DNA of 64,000 nucleotides from Sorangium cellulosum (GTDB lineage: Bacteria; Myxococcota_A; Polyangia; Polyangiales; Polyangiaceae), in assembly GCF_004135735.1 (NCBI RefSeq), contig NZ_CP012670.1, positions 8,875,501 through 8,939,500 on the forward strand, written 5' to 3'. The notes beneath the pieces are model-generated. The model was given only the letters and a program-made list of their open reading frames with translations. It ran no database searches and was not told where the DNA came from. This document shows, one piece after another, positions 39,465 to 48,287 of this stretch. The position numbers and the translations under genes are program-made. The first letter of the stretch is position 1. Each line of letters starts with the position of its first letter.

Positions 39465-39851
39465 CGTCGCTCCCTCCTTCCGCGCGCCTCCCGCGAGCTG
39501 GACACATCCAGATCCAGCGCGGGGGGTGCTGTCTCAGGTCATCCCCACCGCGGGCACCCCCGCGGCGCTGTACCCCATGCACCGGCGCTGCCAGCGGATC
39601 GCGCGCGATGGCCGCCAGTCGCCCTCGGCGCCCTCCCCGCCCCTACCGGCGGAGCGCTCGCCGCGCTCGCTCGCCGATCACGATGAATAGAAAATACCAG
39701 CCTCACTCGACCCGTGGCCCCCGTGGAACCGCGCGCTCGTCGCCGCAGAGGCCCTGCATTGACGCGACACGTCACCACATCAACAGAGCATTCGTGTGCT
39801 ACTGTCCTCACCGCGGCTTGGGACGGTTCCTTGGTTAAAGTGAGGTTTACG
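39465..39851. other. Divergent promoter region, partly A+T-rich
   Basis: This holds the upstream region of the small acidic gene (left) and of the fibro-slime lipoprotein (right). Its base composition changes from GC-rich to a relatively A/T-rich strip (gatgaatagaaaataccag, ggttccttggttaaagtgag). The latter, about 25 bases before the lipoprotein ATG, would suit a promoter and ribosome site. No gene seen. Confidence 0.5.
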
Positions 39852-40762
39852 ATGACGAAGACGGTCGGTTGTATGGCGGCGCTTGCGCTCACGGGATTGC
39901 TGAGCGCGTGCAGCGCGAGCTCCGATACCAACGAGAGCAGCGGAGGGACCAGCGGAGGGACCAGCGGGGGGAGCTCGGCGCGGTCGAGCGGGGCCACGGG
40001 AGGTCCCAGCGGGACCACCGGGTCCGGCGATGATCTCGACTTCGGCACGATCGACCCGAACGGCGGCATCGGGGCGGGGACGGCGCGGGGGGCGGCCCGA
40101 GAGAGGGACAAGGTGAGGGGGTATCATGCGACGGCAAGTACACCGGCCGCGTGCGCGATTTTTACGAGATGTTCCCCGACATGGAGCCGTCGCAGGCCGG
40201 CAAGTGCGACAGGTGCAACGACCACGAGATCGTCACCGACACCCTCGGCCCGGACCTGAAGCCGGTTTACGCCGGGGGGCCCGAGGGCACCAGGACCACG
40301 ACCGGCAAGGAGAACTTCGATCAGTGGTTCCGCGACGTCGAGGGGGTGAACGCCGGGATGGATTACACGCTCCAGTTCGAGGATCCCGACCGCGACGGGG
40401 TGTGGACGTACAACAACCAGGAGTTCTTCCCCATCGACGGCGAGCTGTTCGGCAACGAGGGCCGGCCGCACAACTACCACTTCACGTTCGAGCTGCACAT
40501 GGGCTTCGTGTACAACGGCGGCGAGCAGTTCACGTTCGCCGGCGACGACGACGTCTTCACGTACATCAACGGCCAGAAGGTCGTCGACCTCGGGGGCATC
40601 CACGCCGAGCAGACGGAGGTCGTCGACCTCGACACGCTGGGCCTCGAGATCGGGCAAAAGTATCAGCTCGACTTCTTCTTCGCCGAGCGCCACGTGACCG
40701 ACTCCCATTTCCGTATCGATACATCGATCAAGTTCGTCGACTGCGGCATCCAGGTCAGGTGA
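39852..40762 (+). pseudogene. Fibro-slime domain lipoprotein with an internal frameshift
   Basis: The ATG at 39852 follows aaagtgaggttt and opens a signal MTKTVGCMAALALTGLLSAC with lipidated Cys 20. A Ser/Gly/Thr linker follows, ending DPNGGIGAG. The fibro-slime (PA14-like) domain is in another frame: CDGKYTGRVRDFYEMFPDME, then FTYINGQKVVDLGGIHAEQ and the terminal KFVDCGIQVR. The switch lies in the G-rich tract at about 40072-40096; changing it by one base restores a continuous reading frame. Without it the lipoprotein frame ends after about 135 residues. Known: such lipoproteins are common and abundant in myxobacteria. The break may be a true mutation, a phase-variable tract or a sequencing error. 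Confidence 0.75.
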
Positions 40763-40805
40763 GGGCCGGAGAGGGCGTCGCGCGCCACCGCGCCGCCCTC
40801 GTCGC

Positions 40806-41123
40806 CTAGGGGAGCCTCGCGAGCCCGTACGTCCCGGCCCCGCTCACCTGGATCCAGACGCGCGTCACCTGGATGGGGCGCCCTGCCCTCGCCACCGCCG
40901 CGGCGGCGTCGCCGAGGTCGCGCGCGCACGCGGCGTGGAGATCGTCGGTCGTCTCGTGGTCCTCCGCCGAGCGGCGGATCCAGACCGCGGAGGACGGCAT
41001 GGCGTCGCCCTCGTGCCGGTCCTGCCAGCGCCTGCCGACGAGGTGCGCCCGGAGGAGTTTCCTCGCGTCCGGCGGCGTGTCCGGGTGAAGCTCGTAGACC
41101 ATCGTCGCGATGAATGACCTCAT
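40806..41123 (-). CDS. Small hypothetical protein
   Basis: 105 residues beginning MRSFIATMVYELHPDTPPDA. Mixed alpha/beta, no signal or membrane helix. It ends VTRVWIQVSGAGTYGLARLP. No family recognised. The ATG is at 41121-41123; the frame continues upstream into the hairpin element, where it is not a gene. Divergent from ku, with the hairpin between them. Function unknown. Confidence 0.55.
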   Translation of the reverse strand: MRSFIATMVYELHPDTPPDARKLLRAHLVGRRWQDRHEGDAMPSSAVWIRRSAEDHETTDDLHAACARDLGDAAAAVARAGRPIQVTRVWIQVSGAGTYGLARLP

Positions 41124-41176
41124 GCGCCCGAGCGTGCCGGAACGGCCTCGACCCGTAAAGCCGCCGGGCGCCCAGG

Positions 41177-41308
41177 GCCGCGCTGCGGAGGCGCTGCGCC
41201 CTGGGGGCTCACCGGAGGGGCTGGAGTGCAGGCGAGCCACAAAAGGGGCTCGCCGGAACGCGAGCCCTGGAGGTGAGCCCCCAGGGCGCAGCGCCTCCGC
41301 AGCGCGGC
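41177..41308. repeat. Hairpin element B: conserved core with different 37-bp perfect arms
   Basis: Arms 41177-41213 and 41272-41308 are perfectly complementary over 37 bp. The core alignable with element A is 41211-41274 (64 nt, 57 identical, so it overlaps the inner arm ends). The inner stem pairs ggcgagcc (41231-41238) with ggctcgcc (41247-41254). Outside a shared ggggctc next to the core, the arm sequence is unlike that of element A, yet pairing is maintained. It sits between the divergent starts of the small hypothetical gene (41123) and ku (41377), so it is not a 3' terminator here. Confidence 0.9.
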
Positions 41309-41376
41309 AGCGGGCGGCCCTCATCCTGCATGGCGCTTCCCGCCAGAGCCGTCCTGCTCCTCCAGAGAGGTCCGAT

Positions 41377-42327
41377 ATGGCCGCGCGCGCGATGGGATCG
41401 GGGACCCTCTCCTTCGGTCTCGTGTCCATCCCGGTGAAGCTCTACGCCGCGACCTCGCGGCGCCGCCCCTCGTTCCACCTGGTCCACAGGGCGTGCGGCA
41501 CGCGCGTGCGCATGCAGTATTTCTGCCCATTCGACGGGGAGATCGTCGAGCGCGACGACATGGCGAAGGGGTTCGAGCGCGACAAGGACGAGATCGTCCT
41601 GTTCAGCGACGAGGAGCTCGATCGGCTGGAGTCGGAGCGGTCGGACAGGATCGACCTGGTCGAGTTCGTCCCCGAGGCGTCGGTGGATCTCGTGTACCTG
41701 CAGGACACCCGTTATGTGGGGCCTGGCCGCGGGGGCGAGCGCGCCTTCAGGCTGCTGGCCGACGCGATGAAGCGGACGAGGCGGATCGCGGTCGGCCGCC
41801 ACGGCGCCCGCGGGCGGGAGCAGCTCGTGCTCCTCCGGCCTTACCGCGGCGGGCTCGCGCTGCACCACGTGTACTATGCGGACGAGGTGAGGCCGATGGA
41901 CGAGATCGAGCTCCCGCGCCGGATGACGTTCCGTGAGGCGGAGGAGGGGCTCGCCGACAGGCTCATCGAGCAGCTCAGCGCCGACGCGTTCGAGCCGGAG
42001 AAGTACCATGACGAGTACCGGGATCGGGTGCTCGCCGCCGCAGCGCGAAAGGCGGCGGGCCAGGAGATCGCGGCCGCCCCCGCGCCCCCGGACGCCCACG
42101 TGATCGATCTGCTCGACGCGCTGAAGCGGAGCCTCACCGGGAGGCCGCGCGCGGGCGAGGTCCGCGGCCGCGCGCGCGCCGAGCCGCCGCTCTCGGCCGG
42201 CGCGCGGTCCGCCGCCCTGCCGCCGCGGGCCAAGGGGGTCCTCGAGGCGCGGCGCGAGCGAGGGCCGCTGAGGAAGACCGCGCCGCGCCGCCGCGCGGGG
42301 CAGGGCAAGACCGGCGCCGGCGGGTGA
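41377..42327 (+). CDS. ku: Ku protein (non-homologous end-joining)
   Basis: 316 residues. A bacterial Ku homodimer core that threads onto double-strand DNA ends and recruits the ligase LigD. Family motifs in order: SGTLSFGLVSIPVKLYAATS, SFHLVHRACGTRVRMQYFCP, DEIVLFSDEELDRLESERSD, and the KYHDEYRDRVLAA motif near residue 212. The C-terminus is a basic, low-complexity extension (RGPLRKTAPRRRAGQGKTG), as in several bacterial Ku proteins. AGAGAGG is six bases before the ATG. No ligD is next to it here. It is followed at 46 bases by the subtilase gene, and the hairpin lies upstream. Confidence 0.93.
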   Translation: MAARAMGSGTLSFGLVSIPVKLYAATSRRRPSFHLVHRACGTRVRMQYFCPFDGEIVERDDMAKGFERDKDEIVLFSDEELDRLESERSDRIDLVEFVPEASVDLVYLQDTRYVGPGRGGERAFRLLADAMKRTRRIAVGRHGARGREQLVLLRPYRGGLALHHVYYADEVRPMDEIELPRRMTFREAEEGLADRLIEQLSADAFEPEKYHDEYRDRVLAAAARKAAGQEIAAAPAPPDAHVIDLLDALKRSLTGRPRAGEVRGRARAEPPLSAGARSAALPPRAKGVLEARRERGPLRKTAPRRRAGQGKTGAGG

Positions 42328-42373
42328 GCAGCGCCCGCGACGCGGGATGCGCCCTTCAGCTAGGCTCGCGACG

Positions 42374-43498
42374 ATGTCCCCCAGCCACGAAGGCCACCGG
42401 CGCATCCTCCCCATCGCGGATCGCCTCCAGGCGGACCCCGGCACCGCAGGCCGCGGCGTGACCATCGCCTTCATCGACTCCGGCTTCTACGCCCACCCGG
42501 ACCTCGTCACGCCGCGAAACCGCATCCTCGCTTACCACGACCTCTCCGCGCCCGACGCGGACATCGCCGCGCTCGAGCGCCCGGACGTCTCGTCGTGGCA
42601 CGGGATGATGACCTCGGTCGTCGCCGCGGGGAACGGCGCCCTCTCCGAGGGGCGCTTCCGCGGGCTGGCGTCGGAGGCGAACGTCGTGCTGGTCAAGGTC
42701 GGCTCCGCGCACCGCATCGTCCACGACGACATCCGCCGGGGCATCGCGTGGGTGATCGCGCACCGCGAGCGCTACGGGATTCGCGTGCTCAACATCTCGT
42801 GCGCCGGCGACTTCGAGGAATCGTACCTGACCGGCGGCCTCTCGCGCGCCGCCGACGACGCGACCCGGAGCGGCATCCTGGTCGTGGCGGCCGCGGGCAA
42901 CGCGGGGCACGAGGCGGCGCACAACGTCCTTCCGCCGGCCAGCGCGCCGAGCGTCATCGCGGTGGGAGGGCTCGACGACGGCGGCGCCGGGGAGCAGTCC
43001 TGGAATTACCACTCGTCCTACGGGCTCACCCTGGACGGCCTGCAGAAGCCGGAGCTCATCGCGCCCGCGATCTGGCTGGCCGCGCCCATCCTGCCCGGCA
43101 CGCCGACGGCGGCGCAGGCGCAGCTCCTGTCGCGGCTCGATCGCGCGAGCGACGAGGAGCTGCCAGGGCTGCTCCGCGAGCACGCGGGCCTCGATCCGGA
43201 CCTCGACGCCGTCGCCGGGCGCGAGCCGTACCTCGTCCGGCAGCTCGTCGCGGCCAGGCTGCGGGACCAGAAGGTCCTCTCCGGGCATTACAAGCACGTG
43301 GACGGCACGAGCTTCGCCGCCCCCATCGTGAGCAGCGTGGCCGCGCAGATGCTCGAGGCGAACCCGCGCCTGTCGCCGCAGCAGTGCCGGCGCCTGCTCA
43401 TGACGACCGCGCGCGGTCTGCCGGGCATCGCCCTCGAGCGGCAGGGCTGGGGCGTCGTGCAGCCCCGCGCCGCGGTCGCCGCCGCGCGGGCCGCCTGA
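42374..43498 (+). CDS. Subtilisin-like serine protease (S8), no signal peptide
   Basis: 374 residues. The complete catalytic set is seen: Asp 35 in IAFIDSGFYAHPD, His 76 in SSWHGMMTSV, oxyanion Asn in VVAAAGNAGHE, and Ser 313 in VDGTSFAAP. It begins directly with the catalytic fold, without a secretion signal or propeptide, so it may act in the cytoplasm. The ATG at 42374 is chosen; an in-frame ATG at 42347 is also possible. It is downstream of ku on the same strand, and a functional link is not implied by the sequence. Confidence 0.9.
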   Translation: MSPSHEGHRRILPIADRLQADPGTAGRGVTIAFIDSGFYAHPDLVTPRNRILAYHDLSAPDADIAALERPDVSSWHGMMTSVVAAGNGALSEGRFRGLASEANVVLVKVGSAHRIVHDDIRRGIAWVIAHRERYGIRVLNISCAGDFEESYLTGGLSRAADDATRSGILVVAAAGNAGHEAAHNVLPPASAPSVIAVGGLDDGGAGEQSWNYHSSYGLTLDGLQKPELIAPAIWLAAPILPGTPTAAQAQLLSRLDRASDEELPGLLREHAGLDPDLDAVAGREPYLVRQLVAARLRDQKVLSGHYKHVDGTSFAAPIVSSVAAQMLEANPRLSPQQCRRLLMTTARGLPGIALERQGWGVVQPRAAVAAARAA

Positions 43499-43844
43499 GC
43501 AGGCGCCCCCTCGCAGGAGCCGCCGCCGGGCAGGGGCCGTCCCGCCTCGGCGCGAGCGCGGCTCGCGGTCGGCGCCGTCCCGCGAGCCCTGGACCGTCCG
43601 CGACCAGGCAGAGGCGGCCAGCCTGGGGGAATACCTTGCGCACCCCCTCGCAGGCCGGTAGCTTCCAAAGCGCCTCAAGGCTCGTTCGTCCTCGACCTCT
43701 GATCCGGCCGCCTGTTGCAACGTGGTTGCCTCGTCTGAACGTGGGGTGACGGCCGGTCGTCGGGGAGCGTTTTCGCGCACGGACTGCGGCACGATCCGGG
43801 CCGTTCGCGAGGGAAGCGGGGATCGTGCACGGGATTGGGCAGAC
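43499..43844. other. Gap upstream of the RRM protein gene
   Basis: 346 bases without a gene. Several short GC-rich inverted segments occur (for example gcgagcgcggctcgc). The last 100 bases before the ATG, including ggagcgttttcgcgcacgga, could be a long 5' UTR of the RNA-binding protein gene. I see no defined riboswitch fold. Confidence 0.4.
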
Positions 43845-44207
43845 ATGACCAAGCGGCTTTATGTGGGGAACCTGGCGTTCCATTCGACGGAAGATACCCT
43901 GCGCAACGCGTTCGAGGCGGCCGGCGTCGAGGTGCTCGCGGTTCAGTTGATGACGGATCGGATGACGGGGCAGTCGCGCGGCTTCGGCTTCGTCGAGGTG
44001 AGCGACGCCCAGGCGCAGATGGCCATCTCGGCGCTGCACGGCAAGGACCTCGACGGCCGCACGCTGACGGTCAATGAGGCGCGCGAGCGCACGGGCGGCG
44101 GCCCGGGCGGCGGCGGTGGCGGCGGCGGCTTCCGCGGCGGCGGCGGCGGCGGCCGCGGCGGTGGCCGCGGCGGTGGCCGCGGCGGTGGCGGTCGCGACCG
44201 CTGGTAG
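43845..44207 (+). CDS. Glycine-rich RRM RNA-binding protein
   Basis: 120 residues. One RRM domain: RNP2 LYVGNL (5-10) and RNP1 RGFGFVEV (45-52), with the conserved aromatic positions present. A C-terminal Gly/Arg tail of about 38 residues follows, mostly GGG and GR(G)GGR. This Rbp type is common in cyanobacteria and myxobacteria and acts as an RNA chaperone or in RNA metabolism. The ATG at 43845 opens the domain; the longer open frame upstream is not supported. Confidence 0.9.
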   Translation: MTKRLYVGNLAFHSTEDTLRNAFEAAGVEVLAVQLMTDRMTGQSRGFGFVEVSDAQAQMAISALHGKDLDGRTLTVNEARERTGGGPGGGGGGGGFRGGGGGGRGGGRGGGRGGGGRDRW

Positions 44208-44230
44208 CCGCGGCTCCGGCAACAACGGCT

Positions 44231-44265
44231 CAGGCCCCCGGCGCCGTCGGCGCCGGCGGGGCCTG
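44231..44265. terminator. GC-rich hairpin between the RRM gene and enolase
   Basis: caggcccc (44231-44238) pairs with ggggcctg (44258-44265). The centre is two cggcgccg half-sites around one base, with a 2-base bulge. It lies 24 bases after the RRM stop and 60 bases before the enolase stop. A bidirectional terminator is plausible although there is no T-tract. Confidence 0.55.
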
Positions 44266-44325
44266 ATGCCCTCGCCGGGCCCGACGCGCGAAGGGCCCAG
44301 CGCTCGATGAAACCGGCGGGCGGGA

Positions 44326-45621
44326 CTAGCGGGCGCTCAGCGCCGCGGGGCGGCGGAACGGCGCGCGGCCGGCGAAGATCTGGCCGTCGCCGAGCGCGTA
44401 GGAGATCCGGAGCAGCTGGTTGTACTTCGCCACGCGGTCCGAGCGGGACGCGGAGCCCGTCTTGATCTGGCCCGCGTTGGTCGCCACCGCGAGGTCGGCG
44501 ATGAACGTGTCCTCGGTCTCGCCCGAGCGGTGGGAGATGATCGACCGGTACCCGCCCTCGCCCGCCTGGCGGATGCACTCGAGGGTCTCCGTCACGGTGC
44601 CGATCTGGTTCAGCTTGATGAGGATGGCGTTGGCGAGGCCGTCCTGGATGCCCTTCGCGAGGCGCGCGGGGTTCGTGACGAACAGGTCGTCGCCGACGAG
44701 CTGGACCTTCTTGCCGAGGCGCTCGGTGAGCAGCCGCCAGCCCTTCTCGTCGTTCTCGGCCACGCCGTCCTCGATCGACACGATCGGGAACGCCTTGCAG
44801 AGCTCCTCGTAGGTGTCGACGATCTCCTCGCGGGTCCTCTCCTTCTTGTCGAAGGTGTACCGGTCGGTCTTCGCGTCGTAGAACTCGCTGAGGGCCGAGT
44901 CGAGCGCGACGCCGACGTCCTCGCCGGGGCGGTGGCCGGCGGCCTCGATGGCGCGCACGACGTACTCGAGCGCCGCGCGGTTCGACGCGAGGCGCGGGGC
45001 GAAGCCGCCCTCGTCGCCGACGGCCGTGACCATGCCGTCCTTCTTCAGCAGCCCCTTCAGGGTGTGGAAGATCTCGGCGCCCGTGCGCAGCGCCTCGGCG
45101 AACGACTCGGCCCCGTAGGGCACGATCATGAACTCCTGGATCTCGAGGCCGTTGTCCGCGTGCACGCCGCCGTTCAGGATGTTCATGAGCGGCGTGGGCA
45201 GCACGCGCGCCGCGGCGCCGCCTAGGTAGCGCCAGAGCGGCAGGTCGACCGTGTCGGCGGCGGCGCGCGCGGCCGCCATCGAGACGGCGAGGATCGCGTT
45301 CGCGCCGAGCTTCGACTTGTTCGCGGAGCCGTCGGCCTTGATGAGCACCTGGTCGATCTCGGCCTGGTCGAGCACGTCCATCCCGAGGACGGCCGGCCCG
45401 AGGACGGTCTCGATGTTCTTCACCGCGGTGAGCACGCCCTTGCCCAGGAAGCGCTTCTTGTCGCCGTCCCTGAGCTCGACGGCCTCGTGCTCGCCCGTGG
45501 ACGCGCCGCTCGGCACGGCCGCGCGGCCGACGCCGCTCAGCGTGGTGACCTCGGCTTCGACGGTGGGGTTGCCGCGCGAATCGATGATTTCGCGCGCGAT
45601 GACGCTCTGGATCTCCGACAT
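44326..45621 (-). CDS. eno: Enolase
   Basis: 431 residues. Converts 2-phosphoglycerate to phosphoenolpyruvate in glycolysis, Mg2+-dependent. Motifs seen: REIIDSRGNPTVEAEV, PSGASTGEHEAVELRD, SANKSKLGANAILAVSMA, VGDEGGFAPRL, catalytic Lys in ILIKLNQIGT, and SHRSGETEDTFIADLAVA. Usual length. GAGGAGAGGTC precedes the ATG. Housekeeping gene. The divergent DotU-like gene begins 192 bases away. Confidence 0.97.
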   Translation of the reverse strand: MSEIQSVIAREIIDSRGNPTVEAEVTTLSGVGRAAVPSGASTGEHEAVELRDGDKKRFLGKGVLTAVKNIETVLGPAVLGMDVLDQAEIDQVLIKADGSANKSKLGANAILAVSMAAARAAADTVDLPLWRYLGGAAARVLPTPLMNILNGGVHADNGLEIQEFMIVPYGAESFAEALRTGAEIFHTLKGLLKKDGMVTAVGDEGGFAPRLASNRAALEYVVRAIEAAGHRPGEDVGVALDSALSEFYDAKTDRYTFDKKERTREEIVDTYEELCKAFPIVSIEDGVAENDEKGWRLLTERLGKKVQLVGDDLFVTNPARLAKGIQDGLANAILIKLNQIGTVTETLECIRQAGEGGYRSIISHRSGETEDTFIADLAVATNAGQIKTGSASRSDRVAKYNQLLRISYALGDGQIFAGRAPFRRPAALSAR

Positions 45622-45812
45622 GACCTCTCCTCAAAGGGGACCGCTGGCGAGCGTCCCCGCCTGCTCTCGAAGGGGGCTCCGAGAAGCGGCGGGAGCATAG
45701 GCGCGCACCCCCCGGTTGTCGACGCTCCGGTGCACCCGGGCGGCGGCGCGGCGCGCCGCACCCACCACCCGGGTCGACGGTCGGCGCGTGCCTGGCGTAA
45801 GCTCGCGACCGC

Positions 45813-46454
45813 GTGGAAACCTCCATCGGCGTCTTTGGAGAGGAGATGCTCCTCTGGCTCTGCATGCTCCGGCAGTCGCCGCGGCGTCCGCCGGCCGATC
45901 ACGTCCTGCGGCAGGCGAACCTGCTGCTCGAGGAGCTCAAGGCGTCCAGGCTGTCGCAGGAGCTGCCGGTGGCGTCGGTCGACGACGGCATGTTCGCGAT
46001 CGCCGCGTTCGCGGACGAGCTCGCGATGTCGCTGCCGGATCTCCGGCCGGTCTGGGCCCAGCGGCCGCTGCAGGCGGCGCGGTGGACGACGAACAACGCG
46101 GGCGTCGAGTTCTTCGAGCGGCTGGAGCGCGTGCGGAAGGGCCCGCCCGTGGTGATGGCGACCTACGCCTGCGTGCTCGGGCTCGGCTTCCGGGGCCGCT
46201 ACGGCCTGCCGGGCCAGAGCGCCGACGAGCTGCTGCGGGTGCGCCGCGAGCTGTCGCTGAAGCTCGGCGTGGACCCGGATCGCGACTGGGTCGGCGGGGT
46301 GCTCCGGCCGGTGCGCGTCGACGGCGTCACGGTCCAGCACCTCCCCAAGATGCCGCTGTGGCAGTCCGCGCTGGTCGGGCGGCTCGTCGCGGCGCTCGTG
46401 GCCCTCGGCGGAGCGCTCGCGCTCGCGCGGACGGTCGGTGCAAGGCTGGGATGA
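45813..46454 (+). CDS. DotU/TssL-like type VI secretion membrane protein
   Basis: 213 residues. The cytoplasmic DotU-type helical domain is seen in FGEEMLLWLCMLRQS, FAIAAFADELAMSLP, and PGQSADELLRVRRELSLKLG. One membrane helix follows at about 188-208 (ALVGRLVAALVALGGALALA). TssL is part of the T6SS membrane complex with TssM and TssJ. It starts with GTG at 45813 and overlaps the next gene (ATGA at 46451). The T6SS spike genes are 28 kb away in this window. It may serve as part of a satellite or atypical membrane complex. Confidence 0.8.
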   Translation: METSIGVFGEEMLLWLCMLRQSPRRPPADHVLRQANLLLEELKASRLSQELPVASVDDGMFAIAAFADELAMSLPDLRPVWAQRPLQAARWTTNNAGVEFFERLERVRKGPPVVMATYACVLGLGFRGRYGLPGQSADELLRVRRELSLKLGVDPDRDWVGGVLRPVRVDGVTVQHLPKMPLWQSALVGRLVAALVALGGALALARTVGARLG

Positions 46455-47545
46455 GCGGCTCCTTCGTCTACGAGCTGGCGAGCGTCCACGCGCTGGTCGA
46501 GCAGGCGAACCCGGACAGCCCGCAGGGCATCTACGCGGTCCCTTGCTACCTCGTGCTCGGCGAGCCCGGCTCGGGCCGCACGACGGTCATCCGCTCGATG
46601 AACCTCTCGTGGCCGCCGGGCGGCGGGCCGCTCCCGATCGGCGTGCCCACGGCGCGGTGCTCGTACTGGCTCTCGAAGGAGGCGCTGTTCATCGAGCCGG
46701 AGGCGACGGTGCTCGGCCCGCGGCGGGAGCCGGCCGAGCTCGCGCAGCTCTGCGAGGAGCTCCTGCGGTCGAGGAAGCGCGAGCCGATCGACGGCATCCT
46801 GCTGGTGCTGAGCATCGCGGACTTCATCGAGCTCGACGAGCGGGGGCTGGAGGCGTACGCGAACCGGATGCGCGCGTACCTCGTGGAGGTGAGCCGCGCG
46901 CTGCGGGCCGACGTGCCGGCGTACGTGGTGCTGTCGCGCTACGACACGCTCTGGGGGTTCGCCGAGGTGTTCCAGTGGACGCCGGAGCGCGGGCGCGAGG
47001 AGCCCTGGGGCTTCGCGCTCCCGCTCGAGACGAGCCCGGGCGGCGCGGTGCCGCGGATCCTGCAGGAGCTCGAGGGGCTGAACGCGCGCCTGGAGTCGAC
47101 GTGCCTCGCGCGGGTGGGGTCGGAGGATCACCCCGACGCGCGGATGCGCGCGTTCCAGCACCTGGCGGAGGTGCGGACGCTGATGCAGCGGCTGCGGCAG
47201 CTCTTCGGGGTGCTGGCGATGGACAACGCGTTCGAGCGGGCGCCGTGGCTGCGCGCGGTGGCGATCGGCAGCGCGCTGCCGGGGATGGGCGACCGGCTGC
47301 GCGCGGGGGTGACGCGGTTCATCAACATGGGGCTGGTGCAGCCGCCGAGCGTGCCGGTGGCGCCGCGGCCGGGGGGGCTGCCGATCCACGCGACGATGAC
47401 GGCGGTCGTGCTGCCGGAGCGGGACATCGTGCCGCTCAGGCCGCGGTGGCGGGACGATCGGTTCACGCGGATCGCGTTCGTGATCGGGCTCGTGCTGCTG
47501 GCGGGGGCGGCGGTGACGGAGGGCATCCTGCGGCTCGTGCAGTGA
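46451..47545 (+). CDS. Short IcmF/TssM-like protein (N-terminal NTPase domain only)
   Basis: 364 residues. The NTPase part is typical of TssM/IcmF: IYAVPCYLVLGEPGSGRTTV with Walker A GEPGSGRTT (37-45), CSYWLSKEALFIEPEATVLG, DGILLVLSIADFIEL and ADVPAYVVLSRYD. One membrane helix is at the C-terminus (RIAFVIGLVLLAGAAVTEGI). Full TssM has about 1100 residues or more and several helices. Here the periplasmic part is absent, and the single helix ends the protein. It is coupled to the DotU gene by a 4-base overlap. Inferred: a reduced membrane complex, or a complex with another partner. Confidence 0.75.
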   Translation: MSGSFVYELASVHALVEQANPDSPQGIYAVPCYLVLGEPGSGRTTVIRSMNLSWPPGGGPLPIGVPTARCSYWLSKEALFIEPEATVLGPRREPAELAQLCEELLRSRKREPIDGILLVLSIADFIELDERGLEAYANRMRAYLVEVSRALRADVPAYVVLSRYDTLWGFAEVFQWTPERGREEPWGFALPLETSPGGAVPRILQELEGLNARLESTCLARVGSEDHPDARMRAFQHLAEVRTLMQRLRQLFGVLAMDNAFERAPWLRAVAIGSALPGMGDRLRAGVTRFINMGLVQPPSVPVAPRPGGLPIHATMTAVVLPERDIVPLRPRWRDDRFTRIAFVIGLVLLAGAAVTEGILRLVQ

Positions 47546-47696
47546 CGGCCGGGGGCGGCGGGGGCGGGCGCGGACGCCGGAGGCCTGCGCTGCGCGCGGA
47601 GCCGCGGACGAGCTCGGGGGGACGCGGGACGAGGGCGAGCGGCCGGGGCGGCGCGGCGGATGGCGGCGCGCCTCACCTGCGCGCTACCATGGGCGG

Positions 47697-48287
47697 GTGA
47701 GCGCACAGGCTGCCGAGAAGAAGCGCTGGACGCCGGAGGAGTACCTCGCGTGGGAGCGCGCCCAGCCGGAGAAGCACGAGTTTTCTGGCGGGGAGGTGTT
47801 CGCGATGGCGGGGGGCAGCCGCGAGCACAGCCTCATCGTCGGCAACATCGTTCGCCTCCTCGGCAATGCGCTCCTCGACCGGCCCTGCGAGGCGTATCCC
47901 TCGGACATGCGGGTCAAGATCCCGGCCACCGGGCTCTATACGTACCCGGACGCCTCCGCGCTGTGCCAGCGTCCCGAGTTCGACGATCATCACGCGGATA
48001 CGCTCATCAACCCGGAGGTCGTCTTCGAGGTCCTGTCCGAGTCCACCGAAGCGTACGATCGCGGCGACAAGTTCGAGCAGTACCGCTCGATCCCCTCGTT
48101 CAAGGAGTACCTGCTCGTCTCGCAGCACAAGATCCGGGTCGAGCACTTCGTCCGGCAGGCCGACGGGTCCTGGAACATGCGCGTGCTCCGCGCCGGCGCT
48201 CGCGTCGAGATCGCGTCGCTCCGCTGCGCGCTCGCCGTCGACGAGATCTATCGCAAGGTGTTCGACGCCGGTGGAATGCCCAGGTGA
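47697..48287 (+). CDS. Uma2 family (DUF820) PD-(D/E)XK endonuclease
   Basis: 196 residues. Family signature: KKRWTPEEYLAWERAQPEKH, EFSGGEVFAMAGGSREHSLI, PSDMRVKIPATGLYTYPDAS (the catalytic Asp in YPDAS) and PEVVFEVLSESTEAYDRGDK (Glu-x-Leu), then KFEQYRSIPSFKEYLLVSQH. The active-site residues of the PD-(D/E)XK fold appear complete. Role unknown; such genes are abundant in cyanobacteria and myxobacteria. GTG start at 47697. The neighbouring genes are unrelated. Confidence 0.9.
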   Translation: MSAQAAEKKRWTPEEYLAWERAQPEKHEFSGGEVFAMAGGSREHSLIVGNIVRLLGNALLDRPCEAYPSDMRVKIPATGLYTYPDASALCQRPEFDDHHADTLINPEVVFEVLSESTEAYDRGDKFEQYRSIPSFKEYLLVSQHKIRVEHFVRQADGSWNMRVLRAGARVEIASLRCALAVDEIYRKVFDAGGMPR

